Shown piece by piece: positions 1-7,553 of a DNA stretch of 30,269 bases. A program made the translations under genes and the position numbers. The stretch's first letter is position 1. The number at the start of each line of letters is the position of its first letter. The DNA comes from JAVBSN01 sp031547045 (GTDB lineage: Bacteria > Bacillota > Clostridia > Lachnospirales > Lachnospiraceae): NCBI GenBank assembly GCA_031547045.1, contig JAVBSN010000056.1, positions 1 through 30,269 of the forward strand, written 5' to 3'. A model generated the notes under the pieces. The model saw nothing but the letters and a program-made list of their open reading frames with translations, ran no database searches and was not told the DNA's origin.

Positions 1-132
1 ACTTTCGAAGTAGCTGATAGACCAGCTAGAGAAGGAAGAAATCCTAAGACTGGCGAGCCAATGCCAATCGCAGCTTCAAAAGCTCCAAAATTTAAAGCTG
101 GTAAAGCTTTAAAGGATACAGTTAACGCATAA
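1..132 (+). CDS. hup: HU-family DNA-binding protein, C-terminal end (5' truncated by window)
   Basis: The open frame runs in from the left edge and ends at TAA 130-132, giving the last 43 residues. The motif RPAREGRNPKTGEP is the tip of the HU/IHF beta-arm, where the conserved Asn-Pro intercalates into the DNA minor groove. It is followed by the usual C-terminal helix (FKAGKALKDTVN). HU is a dimeric nucleoid protein that bends and compacts DNA. An intrinsic terminator follows 15 nt after the stop, so HU is probably transcribed separately from the rqcP/yabP cluster. HU next to the yabO-type gene is the normal order in clostridia. The start and promoter lie outside the window. Confidence 0.95.
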   Translation, partial: TFEVADRPAREGRNPKTGEPMPIAASKAPKFKAGKALKDTVNA

Positions 133-146
133 TTTCTGTATAAGAT

Positions 147-174
147 AAGGGTGCCTTCTAGGTACCCTTTTTTT
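147..174 (+). terminator. Intrinsic terminator after the HU gene
   Basis: GGGTGCC (149-155) pairs with GGTACCC (161-167) with one G-U pair. It is extended by AA/TT, has a five-base loop and is followed by a seven-T run (168-174). It separates the HU gene from rqcP. Confidence 0.9.
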
Positions 175-203
175 ACTTATAATAAATAGTGAGAGGTATA
201 GTT

Positions 204-443
204 ATGAGATTAGATAAGTATTTAAAAGTATCTAGATTAATAAAGAGAAGAACTGTTGCAAATGAAGCCTGTGATGCAGGAAGAGTTATGATAAATGATA
301 AGGTGGCCAAAGCATCTACAGATGTTAAATTAGGGGACACAATAGAAATAGCATTTGGAAATAAATCAGTTAAAGTTGAAGTAACTCAAATATTAGATAC
401 AACGAAAAAAGAAGACGCAAAAGAAATGTTTAAATATTTATAA
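204..443 (+). CDS. rqcP: RqcP-type S4-domain RNA-binding protein (YabO/Hsp15 family)
   Basis: This 79-residue protein is nearly all one S4 domain: MRLDKYLKVSRLIKRRTVAN at the N terminus, then the characteristic turn around GRVMINDKVAK. In Bacillus subtilis the orthologue (YabO, RqcP) binds the 50S subunit with peptidyl-tRNA and works with RqcH to add poly-alanine tails to stalled nascent chains. The frame can be extended to a GTG at 189, but that codon lies inside the GAGAGG ribosome-binding site (191-196), and ATG 204 is spaced 7 nt behind it, so ATG 204 is chosen. It is the first gene of the conserved yabO-yabP-yabQ-divIC order. The family assignment is firm; the cellular role is inferred from orthology. 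Confidence 0.93.
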   Translation: MRLDKYLKVSRLIKRRTVANEACDAGRVMINDKVAKASTDVKLGDTIEIAFGNKSVKVEVTQILDTTKKEDAKEMFKYL

Positions 444-460
444 TATTAGTGTAAAAGTAA

Positions 461-489
461 TCATATTTGAATCCTCACTGTCATATATT
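461..489 (+). promoter_or_regulatory. Probable sigma-E (mother-cell) promoter for yabPQ
   Basis: TCATATT (461-467) and CATATATT (482-489) are separated by 14 nt. This resembles the sigma-E pattern (ATA-rich -35 and CATACANT -10 about 14 nt apart). It lies 22 nt upstream of yabP, whose B. subtilis orthologue is sporulation-controlled. No comparably good sigma-A hexamer pair is seen here. Confidence 0.55.
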
Positions 490-511
490 CCAATAGACAA
501 GGAGGGATTTT

Positions 512-796
512 ATGGATGATAGATTGCAAAATAGAGGTCATAAAGTATCATTATCAAATAGAGGTACTGGAAGTATTACAGGAGTAAAAGATGTATTATC
601 ATTTGATACAAAAGAAATACTTCTAGAAACTGAACAGGGAATGCTTATGATAAAAGGTGAGGAACTTCATGTTAGTAGATTAACCGTTGAAAAAGGTGAA
701 ATTGAGATAGATGGAAGAGTTGACAGCCTCACATATTCTAACAATAATTATGGAGCAAAAGAAAGCTCTGGCATTATTGGGCGATTGTTCAAATAA
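512..796 (+). CDS. yabP: Sporulation protein YabP
   Basis: This 94-residue protein of the YabP/YqfC family contains the family's core: HKVSLSNRGTGSITGVKDVL, then FDTKEILLETEQGMLMIKGEELHV and a C-terminal EIDGRVDSLTYS. In B. subtilis YabP is expressed in the mother cell and works with the membrane protein YabQ in spore cortex/coat formation. A strong ribosome-binding site (AAGGAGGG, 499-506) precedes ATG 512. The next gene begins 3 nt after its stop, consistent with a yabPQ transcript. A sigma-E-like promoter lies just upstream. The acidic, low-complexity tail after residue 75 is normal for the family. Confidence 0.93.
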   Translation: MDDRLQNRGHKVSLSNRGTGSITGVKDVLSFDTKEILLETEQGMLMIKGEELHVSRLTVEKGEIEIDGRVDSLTYSNNNYGAKESSGIIGRLFK

Positions 797-799
797 TAT

Positions 800-1234
800 A
801 TGGCAGATTTAATAATATTTGAGGTTGATTTATTTGGAATTAGCATATTGTTAGGAATGATAATTGGCTGTTTTTATGATATATTTGAAGCAATAAGAAA
901 TTCTATAAAACATAAAAATGTTTTTATAGCAATTGAAGACTTTATTTTTTGGATTGTAACAACATACATAGTATTTTACACATTTTATAAATTTAATTAC
1001 GGTCAATTACGCTCATATGTATTTATGGGAATATTTATAGGATTAGCTATATACAAATTTACACTTAGCAAGCTTATAATTATGTTATTAACCTTTATTT
1101 TTAAAATAATAACAACAATTTTTAAGGTTTTAGGCAAGTTGATAGTAGTTCCATCAAGAAATTTATGCAAAAATGCATATAAGGCATTGAAAAATACAAA
1201 GAAAACGATTAAAATAGCTTTTAAAGGACGATAG
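800..1234 (+). CDS. yabQ: Sporulation membrane protein YabQ
   Basis: This 144-residue integral membrane protein has hydrophobic segments at about residues 10-28, 46-64, 71-87 and 92-115, and then a basic cytoplasmic tail (KNAYKALKNTKKTIKIAFKGR). The early motif LLGMIIGCFYDIFEAIR is typical of YabQ, which in B. subtilis is needed for spore cortex formation and localises to the forespore outer membrane. ATG 800 starts 3 nt after the yabP stop and has no good ribosome-binding site of its own, so translation is probably coupled to yabP. Length matches clostridial family members. Confidence 0.92.
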   Translation: MADLIIFEVDLFGISILLGMIIGCFYDIFEAIRNSIKHKNVFIAIEDFIFWIVTTYIVFYTFYKFNYGQLRSYVFMGIFIGLAIYKFTLSKLIIMLLTFIFKIITTIFKVLGKLIVVPSRNLCKNAYKALKNTKKTIKIAFKGR

Positions 1235-1252
1235 TATTTAGAGGTGATAAGA

Positions 1253-1567
1253 TTGAGTAAGAGAAGAACAAACAATGGAATACGAAAAAGGGGCAAACAT
1301 GATAAGGCAGGAGCAATTCTTATTGGTTTTGTTGTTATGCTTTTATTTTGCTTAGTTGGATATAATACTATTAACCTTAAAAATAAAGTTAATGATGGTG
1401 CTGAAAGAGAATCTATATTAGAAAACCAAATAGAAGATGCAGAGAAGACTTCTGAAGAATTGGAAACAAGAGAGCAATATATGCAGACTAAAAAATATGT
1501 TGAAGATGTTGCAAAAGATAAAATAGGATTAGTTTATCCAGATGAGATTGTAATAAAACCAGAATAA
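1253..1567 (+). CDS. divIC: Septum formation protein DivIC/FtsB-like
   Basis: The 104-residue protein has a basic cytoplasmic N terminus (KRRTNNGIRKRGKHDK), one transmembrane helix at about residues 22-42 and an extracytoplasmic coiled coil (NLKNKVNDGAERESILENQI), ending in VEDVAKDKIGLVYPDEIVIK. This is the DivIC/FtsB architecture: a bitopic divisome protein that complexes with FtsL and DivIB/FtsQ to activate septal peptidoglycan synthesis. A GTG at 1244 is in frame but sits within the GAGGTG ribosome-binding site, so TTG 1253 is the better start. It ends the left half of the cluster and is followed by a terminator. In B. subtilis the next sporulation gene downstream is spoIIE; here natAB intervenes. 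Confidence 0.9.
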   Translation: MSKRRTNNGIRKRGKHDKAGAILIGFVVMLLFCLVGYNTINLKNKVNDGAERESILENQIEDAEKTSEELETREQYMQTKKYVEDVAKDKIGLVYPDEIVIKPE

Positions 1568-1581
1568 TAATTAAAGTATAG

Positions 1582-1611
1582 GTCGTAGGAGTTTACTCCT
1601 ATGACTTTTTT
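1582..1611 (+). terminator. Intrinsic terminator after divIC
   Basis: GTCGTAGGAG (1582-1591) pairs with CTCCTATGAC (1596-1605) with one G-U pair and a four-base loop. A six-T run (1606-1611) follows. Confidence 0.92.
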
Positions 1612-1623
1612 ATTAAAAACTTA

Positions 1624-1675
1624 TTGACAAATATATATCGCAGTGCTATATATAAGTATATCGAGGTGCGATATA
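1624..1675 (+). promoter_or_regulatory. Promoter with two 19-bp operator-like dyads
   Basis: TTGACA (1624-1629) and TATATA (1647-1652) have the ideal 17-nt spacing. Two related 19-bp dyads overlap the promoter. One at 1634-1652 covers spacer and -10 (TATATCGCAGTGCTATATA). One at 1657-1675 lies at the start site (TATATCG-N5-CGATATA). Their centres are 23 bp apart. Paired AT-rich dyads with CG/GCG cores over a -10 are typical of an autoregulated repressor promoter of PadR type, but no regulator gene lies downstream before natA. The repressor class is inference. Confidence 0.7.
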
Positions 1676-1690
1676 CTGCAAAAAAATGTG

Positions 1691-1719
1691 TTGACATGAA
1701 ATGTAAAGCAAACTATACT
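1691..1719 (+). promoter_or_regulatory. Sigma-A promoter upstream of natAB
   Basis: TTGACA (1691-1696) and TATACT (1714-1719) are separated by 17 nt, a near-consensus sigma-A promoter. The start site would fall at about 1725, at the first of the three direct repeats, so the natAB leader would be about 165 nt long and contain all three. Confidence 0.75.
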
Positions 1720-1724
1720 ATTAT

Positions 1725-1857
1725 CACTTAGCGAGGTTTTTTCGAGCTTAGTGATAATGCATACCTAGACACTTGATGAGGTATTTTCAAATCTAGTGAC
1801 TATGGTATACTACTATCACTTAGTGACTGGTAGAGAACTTAGTGTATATGGTATACT
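1725..1857 (+). repeat. Three imperfect 45-47 bp direct repeats, each with an internal dyad
   Basis: Left arms CACTT start at 1725, 1770 and 1817. Right arms (C/T)CTAGTG or CTTAGTG start at 1747, 1792 and 1838. Each unit ends in a TGCATAC or TGGTATAC block (1758-1764, 1803-1810, 1849-1856). The first unit is a good hairpin, ATCACTTAGC pairing with GCTTAGTGAT (one mismatch). The TGGTATACT ends of units 2 and 3 also resemble extended -10 elements. The array ends 33 nt before the natA start. It may be an operator array or leader structure. It shares its core with the tRNA-flanking repeats at 12568 and 29670. Confidence 0.7.
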
Positions 1858-1889
1858 TAAGTAAAATAATGTAAAGGAGAATATTAACC

Positions 1890-2663
1890 ATGATAGAAAT
1901 AAACAATCTAACCAAGATTTATAAACTGTCTAAGAAACAGATGGCAGAACAAAAGACAAAGAAGAATATGAAAATAGCAGTTGATAAAGTAACATTTTCA
2001 GCTACAGAAGGAGAAATATTTGGTTTACTTGGACCTAATGGTGCAGGTAAGACAACAACTCTTAGATGTATTGCTACACTACTTAATCCAACTGAAGGAG
2101 ATATAACAGTTCAAGGATATAACACAGTAAAAGAAGGGGAGTCAGTTAGAAAGAATATTGCATTTTTAACTAATGAAATTAAACTTGACCCACAATTTAC
2201 TCCAAAATATTTATTTAACTTCTTCGGTAAACTTCGCGGAATGAACCAAGAAGATATTAATAAAAGAAGAGAAGAGTTATTTGATTATTTTGGGATAAAT
2301 GAATTTCAAGATAAGAAGATTCAAGAGTTATCAACTGGTATGAAGCAAAAAGCATCAATAGCAATAAGTTTAGCACACGACCCAGATGTTGTAATATTTG
2401 ATGAGCCAACTAATGGTCTTGATATTATTACGGCAAGAGCAGTGACAGATTATTTAAAGGTGCTTAAGGAACAAGGAAAAGTTGTAATAGTATCAACTCA
2501 TATAATGTCAGAAGCAGAAAAATTATGTGATAGAATAGCCATGATAATACAGGGTAAATGTGTATTTAATGGAACATTAGACGAGGCACTAGAGAATAAT
2601 AATTCCAAAGATTTAGAAGATGCGTTTTTTGAAATATATAAAAACACTATGGGAGGTGAATAA
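1890..2663 (+). CDS. natA: ABC transporter ATP-binding protein, NatA-like
   Basis: The 257-residue ATPase has Walker A GPNGAGKT at about residues 48-55, signature LSTGMKQK near 147-154, Walker B VVIFDEPTNGLD with D171/E172, and a switch His in VSTHIMSEAEK. The 20-residue insertion before strand 3 (KLSKKQMAEQKTKKN) and the following permease with a large extracellular loop match NatAB, an ABC-2 type Na+ extrusion system in B. subtilis, and related exporters. The real substrate cannot be read from sequence. A ribosome-binding site AAAGGAGA (1873-1880) precedes ATG 1890. natB starts 2 nt after the stop. The gene pair lies inside an otherwise conserved sporulation cluster and has its own promoters, terminator boundary and repeats upstream. 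Confidence 0.88.
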   Translation: MIEINNLTKIYKLSKKQMAEQKTKKNMKIAVDKVTFSATEGEIFGLLGPNGAGKTTTLRCIATLLNPTEGDITVQGYNTVKEGESVRKNIAFLTNEIKLDPQFTPKYLFNFFGKLRGMNQEDINKRREELFDYFGINEFQDKKIQELSTGMKQKASIAISLAHDPDVVIFDEPTNGLDIITARAVTDYLKVLKEQGKVVIVSTHIMSEAEKLCDRIAMIIQGKCVFNGTLDEALENNNSKDLEDAFFEIYKNTMGGE

Positions 2664-2664
2664 T

Positions 2665-3900
2665 ATGAATTATACATTTACTATAATGAAAAAAGAATTA
2701 TATAGAGTTTTCTCTGATAAGAAAATGATGTTTTCTCTATTTGTATTACCAGCTATCTTAGTTATAGGTATATATGCATTAATGGGACAACTAGTTACTG
2801 GTATGATGAAGGACCAAGAGAATCATGTTGCAACAGTAGTTATTGTTAATGCCCCTAATGAGGTTAGGGATTATATTGAAAATAATGAAGCAATAACAAG
2901 ATATGAAGTTGAATATGATAATGATATTAGTAATGTGGAATCATATAAGGATAGAATATATACTGGAGATTTAGATTTAATTGTAGAATTTGATAATTCA
3001 TTTATAAGTGATTTGTCGGATGTTAATACTACTCCTGATATTAAAACTTATTACAACCCATCAGAGGATTATTCAAATAATGCAAGAAGTGGATTTATAG
3101 CTGAATTTTTAAATGGCTATAGAGAGCAAAAATTAATTGATATAGTTGGAAGTAGAGAAATGCTGGCAGTATTTACTATAGATGCTGATAATGAAGAATC
3201 TGTAATACAAGATGATGATAAAGCAATGGGTAAAATGTTAGGAAGTATTATACCTTATATTATTACTATATTACTATTTGCAGGTGCAATGTCTTTAGGA
3301 GTAGATACATTTGCAGGTGAAAAAGAACGCGGTACTATGGCAAGTATGCTTATTGCACCAATAAAGAGAAGTGATATTGTATACGGTAAGTTATTAGCAC
3401 TTATGATACTTTCAGGGTTATCAGCCTTAATATATGGAGGTTCAATGATACTTGCTATGCCTCTTATGGCTAATATGGCTATTGGTGGAAATGTGTCAGC
3501 AGATTTAAGTGGAATAGGAATAGTTATAGGCTTTAATCCAATTCAAATATTAATGCTTCTAGCTGTAATTGTATCATTAGTATTTGTATATGTAGCCCTT
3601 ATTGCATTGCCAGCTGTATTTGCAAAGGACGTTAAGGTAGGAAGTACCTATGTAATGCCTATATATATGATAGTTATGATAAGTGGAATGATGACAATGT
3701 TCTTAGGTGAGAATGCAAAGCTTTATGAATATGCAGTTCCATTATATGGATCAGCTATAGCGCTTAAGAATATATTTACTACAGATATAACAGTTCCAGC
3801 ATTTGCATTAACAATAGTAGGTAACTTAATATTCGGTATGATAATGGCTTATATTATTACTAAGGCATTTAATAGTGAAAAGGTTATGTTTGATGCTTAA
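2665..3900 (+). CDS. natB: ABC transporter permease, NatB-like (ABC-2 family)
   Basis: The 411-residue permease begins with a cytoplasmic KKELYRVFSDKKMM motif and TM1 at about residues 22-42. A long extracytoplasmic domain follows (about 45-195, rich in Asp/Glu/Asn), then five further membrane segments between about 200 and 400. The ETYAGEKERGTM-like stretch here reads VDTFAGEKERGTMASM, the coupling motif of NatB/YhaP-type ABC-2 permeases. The frame opens at 2620 inside natA, but GGGAGGTG (2651-2658) points to ATG 2665, 2 nt after the natA stop. It forms the membrane half of the exporter with NatA, probably as an (A2B2) complex. Sodium/proton exchange is known for the B. subtilis pair and is only a possibility here. 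Confidence 0.87.
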   Translation: MNYTFTIMKKELYRVFSDKKMMFSLFVLPAILVIGIYALMGQLVTGMMKDQENHVATVVIVNAPNEVRDYIENNEAITRYEVEYDNDISNVESYKDRIYTGDLDLIVEFDNSFISDLSDVNTTPDIKTYYNPSEDYSNNARSGFIAEFLNGYREQKLIDIVGSREMLAVFTIDADNEESVIQDDDKAMGKMLGSIIPYIITILLFAGAMSLGVDTFAGEKERGTMASMLIAPIKRSDIVYGKLLALMILSGLSALIYGGSMILAMPLMANMAIGGNVSADLSGIGIVIGFNPIQILMLLAVIVSLVFVYVALIALPAVFAKDVKVGSTYVMPIYMIVMISGMMTMFLGENAKLYEYAVPLYGSAIALKNIFTTDITVPAFALTIVGNLIFGMIMAYIITKAFNSEKVMFDA

Positions 3901-3908
3901 TTATAAAA

Positions 3909-3946
3909 TGTCTAAAAAGTTATTTCGATTAGTGTATAATTAGACA
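3909..3946 (+). promoter_or_regulatory. spoIIE promoter region with 0A-box-like inverted repeat
   Basis: A consensus -10 TATAAT (3935-3940) lacks a -35 hexamer at 17 nt. TGTCTAA (3909-3915) and TTAGACA (3940-3946) form a perfect 7-bp inverted repeat. Each half differs from the Spo0A box TGTCGAA at one base. In B. subtilis spoIIE is transcribed by sigma-A and activated by Spo0A~P, which fits a good -10 with no -35. Spo0A binding here is inference. Confidence 0.45.
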
Positions 3947-4010
3947 AAATATTTCTTAAGCAGTTATTATAATGAACCACACTTTGAAAAATATATGGAG
4001 GTGTGGTGAA

Positions 4011-6095
4011 ATGAAATATAGGAAAGAAAATATAGGGATACATATATTGGCGTTTTTTGCAGCTAGGTGCGGAATAGAAGATATGTATCCCTTTGTGATT
4101 TCACTCTTTTTGGCAGCTTATATAGAAGATATGAGCGACATATGGTTGTATGTAATTTTAGTTTTAGGAGTAGCATCTACTTTTAGCATAGGAGCTTTTG
4201 CTAAGTATGCTATAACACTGATGGCTATAATTGTATTTATGGCATTGTTTAGTGAGAAGCGAGAAAAACAAAATAAATTTTTTGTGGCAGCAGTTGGAGG
4301 TGCATTAACTGCATTTTCACACGCAGGTCTTTTGGTACTTAATGGTGCGCCAAAATATACTCCAATTATGGCATTATTAGAAGGTGTTGTAGTATTTTCA
4401 TTTGTATTTATACTATCTAAGGCAATAGAAACACTTAAAGAAAAGCCTAATATAGCATATATTAAAAATGAACATGTAATAAGTATGCTGTGCTTTATGT
4501 CTATTATATTATTTGGAACACCTTTATATATAGCCAATACATTTACAATATTAGAAATGGTTATGTTATATGGAGTATTATATGTAGGATATAGATTTGG
4601 GACAAGTTATGGAACTTGTGTAAGCGCCATTTGTGGTGGAATAATGGCAATAAGGACAGGAATGCCAGAATATGTAGGAGTATTTGTTGTAATAGGACTT
4701 GTAAGTGGTGTGTTAGGTGAATTAGGGAGAATATTATCTAGCGTAGCAGTTGTAATTGCAATTGTATTTATGGGAACTACTTTCTTTGGAAGCTTAATAC
4801 AAGTGGATAGTTTAAGAAGTATTATTTCAGCAATAGCCTTGTTTTTATTAACACCTAGTAATTTTATGATTAAAATGCGGGAAATAAAAAGAGATTATTC
4901 AATGGAAAATCTCCAAGAGGAAATTAATAATATAACGAAAATGCGGTTGAAAGAATTTGCAAATGGATTTAGGCGGATGGAACAAATATTTCAACCAAAT
5001 ACAATTAAGATGAACCTTGTAAGTGAAAATGGACAAGTTGTAGATAGCTATAATATGCTTAATTCTTTAGAAAGTATGAATAATTCTATTGTGGAAAATA
5101 GAAAGGCATTTATGGGGCAAATAAGCCAAATAGGAGATATTATAGATTCATTTACAATTAATATTGATGATAGAATAAAACTTAAAAAGAATGTAGAAGC
5201 ATTAATTATAGAGCGGTTTATGAAACGCAATATTGCTGTAAAGAAAATAGTTGTAATTAACAATATAGAGGGAAAGAGTCAGGTGTTTTTAACTGCTAAA
5301 ACTATAAAGGGAAAGATTATGACTTCTAAGGAGGCAGCAAGGATTATTGGAGGAATCTTAAATCAGAATTTTAGGGTTTGTGAGTATAGTAAAAATATAA
5401 TAGGAAAAGATTATAGTGTTATTACCTTTGAGGAAGATACTAATTTTAGGGCACTAACTGGTGCTAGAAAAATAGCTAAATATAGAGAAGATGTATCAGG
5501 GGATAATTATTCCCTTCGTGAATTATCTAATGGACAGATGATGATGCTATTATCAGATGGTATGGGTAGCGGTGCATTGGCAGCAGCAGAAAGTGAAACA
5601 GTAGTTGACTCCCTTGAACAACTATTAGAAGCTGGATTTAAAAAAGATTTAGCCATAAAGATGCTTAATTCTATAGTAAGTTTTAGAAGTGAGGGAAATG
5701 CATTTACTACTTTAGATTTGTGCGTATTGGATATGTATTCAGGTATGTGTGAGTTTATAAAATTAGGAGCAGCTACGACTTTCATTAAAAGACAGGATTG
5801 GATTGAAACCATTAAATCAACTTCCTTACCAGTAGGAATATTAGAAAATGTAGAAACAGACACTACAACTAAAAAGTTATTTGATGGAGATATGGTAGTA
5901 ATGGTAAGTGATGGGGCCCTTGATGGAATTATTTTTGAAGATAAAGAGCAGTATATGGCAGATTTAATACTTAGATTAGATACTAATGATCCTCAAGAAT
6001 TAGTTGATGGTATTGTATATAATCTTTTGAAAATGAATGGAAATAAAATGAAAGATGATGTTTCTGTAATTGCTATGGGAATACATGGTAAGTAA
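4011..6095 (+). CDS. spoIIE: Stage II sporulation protein E, PP2C-type serine phosphatase
   Basis: The 694-residue protein has about ten hydrophobic segments in its first 300 residues, a linker with helical regulatory sequence (about 305-480), and a C-terminal PP2C phosphatase domain. The metal-binding motifs are LLSDGMGSG (D516) and VMVSDGALDG (D634). SpoIIE dephosphorylates the anti-anti-sigma factor SpoIIAA, releasing sigma-F in the forespore, and also associates with the polar septum through FtsZ. It is shorter than the B. subtilis protein (about 827 residues), as is usual in clostridia. The frame extends to ATG 3972, but GGAGGTG (3997-4003) sits 7 nt before ATG 4011, giving MKYRKENIG. 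It lies between natAB and tilS. Confidence 0.95.
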   Translation: MKYRKENIGIHILAFFAARCGIEDMYPFVISLFLAAYIEDMSDIWLYVILVLGVASTFSIGAFAKYAITLMAIIVFMALFSEKREKQNKFFVAAVGGALTAFSHAGLLVLNGAPKYTPIMALLEGVVVFSFVFILSKAIETLKEKPNIAYIKNEHVISMLCFMSIILFGTPLYIANTFTILEMVMLYGVLYVGYRFGTSYGTCVSAICGGIMAIRTGMPEYVGVFVVIGLVSGVLGELGRILSSVAVVIAIVFMGTTFFGSLIQVDSLRSIISAIALFLLTPSNFMIKMREIKRDYSMENLQEEINNITKMRLKEFANGFRRMEQIFQPNTIKMNLVSENGQVVDSYNMLNSLESMNNSIVENRKAFMGQISQIGDIIDSFTINIDDRIKLKKNVEALIIERFMKRNIAVKKIVVINNIEGKSQVFLTAKTIKGKIMTSKEAARIIGGILNQNFRVCEYSKNIIGKDYSVITFEEDTNFRALTGARKIAKYREDVSGDNYSLRELSNGQMMMLLSDGMGSGALAAAESETVVDSLEQLLEAGFKKDLAIKMLNSIVSFRSEGNAFTTLDLCVLDMYSGMCEFIKLGAATTFIKRQDWIETIKSTSLPVGILENVETDTTTKKLFDGDMVVMVSDGALDGIIFEDKEQYMADLILRLDTNDPQELVDGIVYNLLKMNGNKMKDDVSVIAMGIHGK

Positions 6096-6178
6096 AAGTT
6101 GCAATTTTTATAACGAAATAGTAATATTCATAGTATAGAAATAGGTATATCAGGTTGTAGTACTTTAGGAGAAAACCA

Positions 6179-7552
6179 ATGCTAGATAAGATAAGAAACT
6201 ATATAAATGAAAATAATATGATTAAACAAGATGAAAAAATCGTTGTAGGCATATCTGGAGGAGCAGATTCAGTATGCCTATTGGTTATATTGTGTCAGTT
6301 ATATGGATCAGATAAAATAGTAGGGGTACATATTAACCATATGCTTAGAGGTGATGATGCAAATCAAGATGAAGAATATGTAGTTAATCTGTGCAGTAAG
6401 CTAGGAATAGAATTAGTTGCTTTTAGACAAGATATATTAGAGATGGCTAGTAGTCTTGGCATATCTACTGAAGAAGCAGGCAGAAAGTATAGATATGAGT
6501 GTTTTAATAAGGTGGCTAAAGACAAGGGCTGTGAAAAAGTTGCTGTAGCTCATCATAAAAATGATTTGGCTGAAACAGTATTATTTAATATAATTAGGGG
6601 AAGTGGATTACAAGGTGTTACAGGAATGCCATTAGCAAGAGGAAATATAATTCGACCTTTGCTAGATGTAAGTAGAGAAGAAATAGAGAAATATTTAGTT
6701 GAACAAAATATTTCTTATAAAATAGATAAGACAAATAATGAAAATGATTATACGAGAAATAAAATTAGAAACATTATTTTGCCTCAAATGATAGAAATTA
6801 ATAGTGGTGCAGTGGAGCATATTAATCAAGTTGCAAATACTGCAAAGGAATATATAGAGTATGTTGATGATATAATTAATAATATATATTCTAATATAGT
6901 TACTTTTGAAAGGGGTAAACATTATATTAGTGTAGAGGAATTAAACAAACATCCAGAATTAATTCAGAAGAAGATATTATATAAAGTAATAGTATCAATT
7001 GCCAATAAGGCAAAGGATGTTACAAATGCTCATGTGATGAGTGTAATGGAATTATTAGATAAGGAAGCAGGAAAGCAAGTTAATCTAGCCTATGGAATAG
7101 TTGCAAAAAAACAATATACTAATATTTTATTATATATTGAAAATGAAGAAGAATTATTAGGGGATATGGTATTAGATGACAATAGCACAGAATATTGGAA
7201 TGGAGATACTTGCATAAAAATAAGAAAATTTGAATATAGTTCAGATTATGAAATTCCTAAAAAACAGTATACGAAAGCTTTTGATTATGATAAAATAAAA
7301 TTTAATTTGCATTTTAGATATTTTAAAGATGAAGATTATATTATAATAAATAATGATGGAAATAAAAAGAAGTTAAATAGATTGTTTATTGATAATAAGA
7401 TTCCAGCATTAGAGAGAAAAAATATACTAGTTATAGCAGACGGAAACAGTGTTTTATGGGTTTTAGGAATTAGAGCAAGTGAAGAATATAAGATTGACGA
7501 AGCAACAAGAACTATTATAGAGATAGAATATAATACAAAGGAGAAGAATTGA
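6179..7552 (+). CDS. tilS: tRNA(Ile)-lysidine synthase
   Basis: This 457-residue N-type ATP pyrophosphatase has the PP-loop SGGADS at residues 26-31 in VVGISGGADSVCLL. It also has the TilS signatures HINHMLRGDDA, EEAGRKYRYECF, AHHKNDLAETVLFNIIRGSG and DKTNNENDYTRNKIR. The C-terminal domain (about 330-450) ends in the family's substrate-binding region. TilS converts the wobble cytidine of tRNA-Ile(CAU) to lysidine, which changes its charging and decoding from Met to AUA-Ile; this is essential in bacteria and heavily used in so AT-rich a genome. AGGAG (6167-6171) precedes ATG 6179 at 7 nt. hpt starts immediately after the stop, the standard tilS-hpt-ftsH order. Confidence 0.96.
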   Translation: MLDKIRNYINENNMIKQDEKIVVGISGGADSVCLLVILCQLYGSDKIVGVHINHMLRGDDANQDEEYVVNLCSKLGIELVAFRQDILEMASSLGISTEEAGRKYRYECFNKVAKDKGCEKVAVAHHKNDLAETVLFNIIRGSGLQGVTGMPLARGNIIRPLLDVSREEIEKYLVEQNISYKIDKTNNENDYTRNKIRNIILPQMIEINSGAVEHINQVANTAKEYIEYVDDIINNIYSNIVTFERGKHYISVEELNKHPELIQKKILYKVIVSIANKAKDVTNAHVMSVMELLDKEAGKQVNLAYGIVAKKQYTNILLYIENEEELLGDMVLDDNSTEYWNGDTCIKIRKFEYSSDYEIPKKQYTKAFDYDKIKFNLHFRYFKDEDYIIINNDGNKKKLNRLFIDNKIPALERKNILVIADGNSVLWVLGIRASEEYKIDEATRTIIEIEYNTKEKN

Positions 7553-7553
7553 T

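Noticed and set aside
1003..1296. Minus-strand frame across yabQ and divIC
   Set aside because: Shadow of two well-supported genes; no recognisable protein features beyond hydrophobicity from AT-rich sequence.
1725..1857. CRISPR array
   Set aside because: Only three units, diverged from one another, without constant repeats or unique spacers and with no cas genes nearby.
4118..5863. Minus-strand open frames inside spoIIE
   Set aside because: They are opposite a certain conserved gene, lack ribosome-binding sites, and arise from AT-rich codon use on the other strand.
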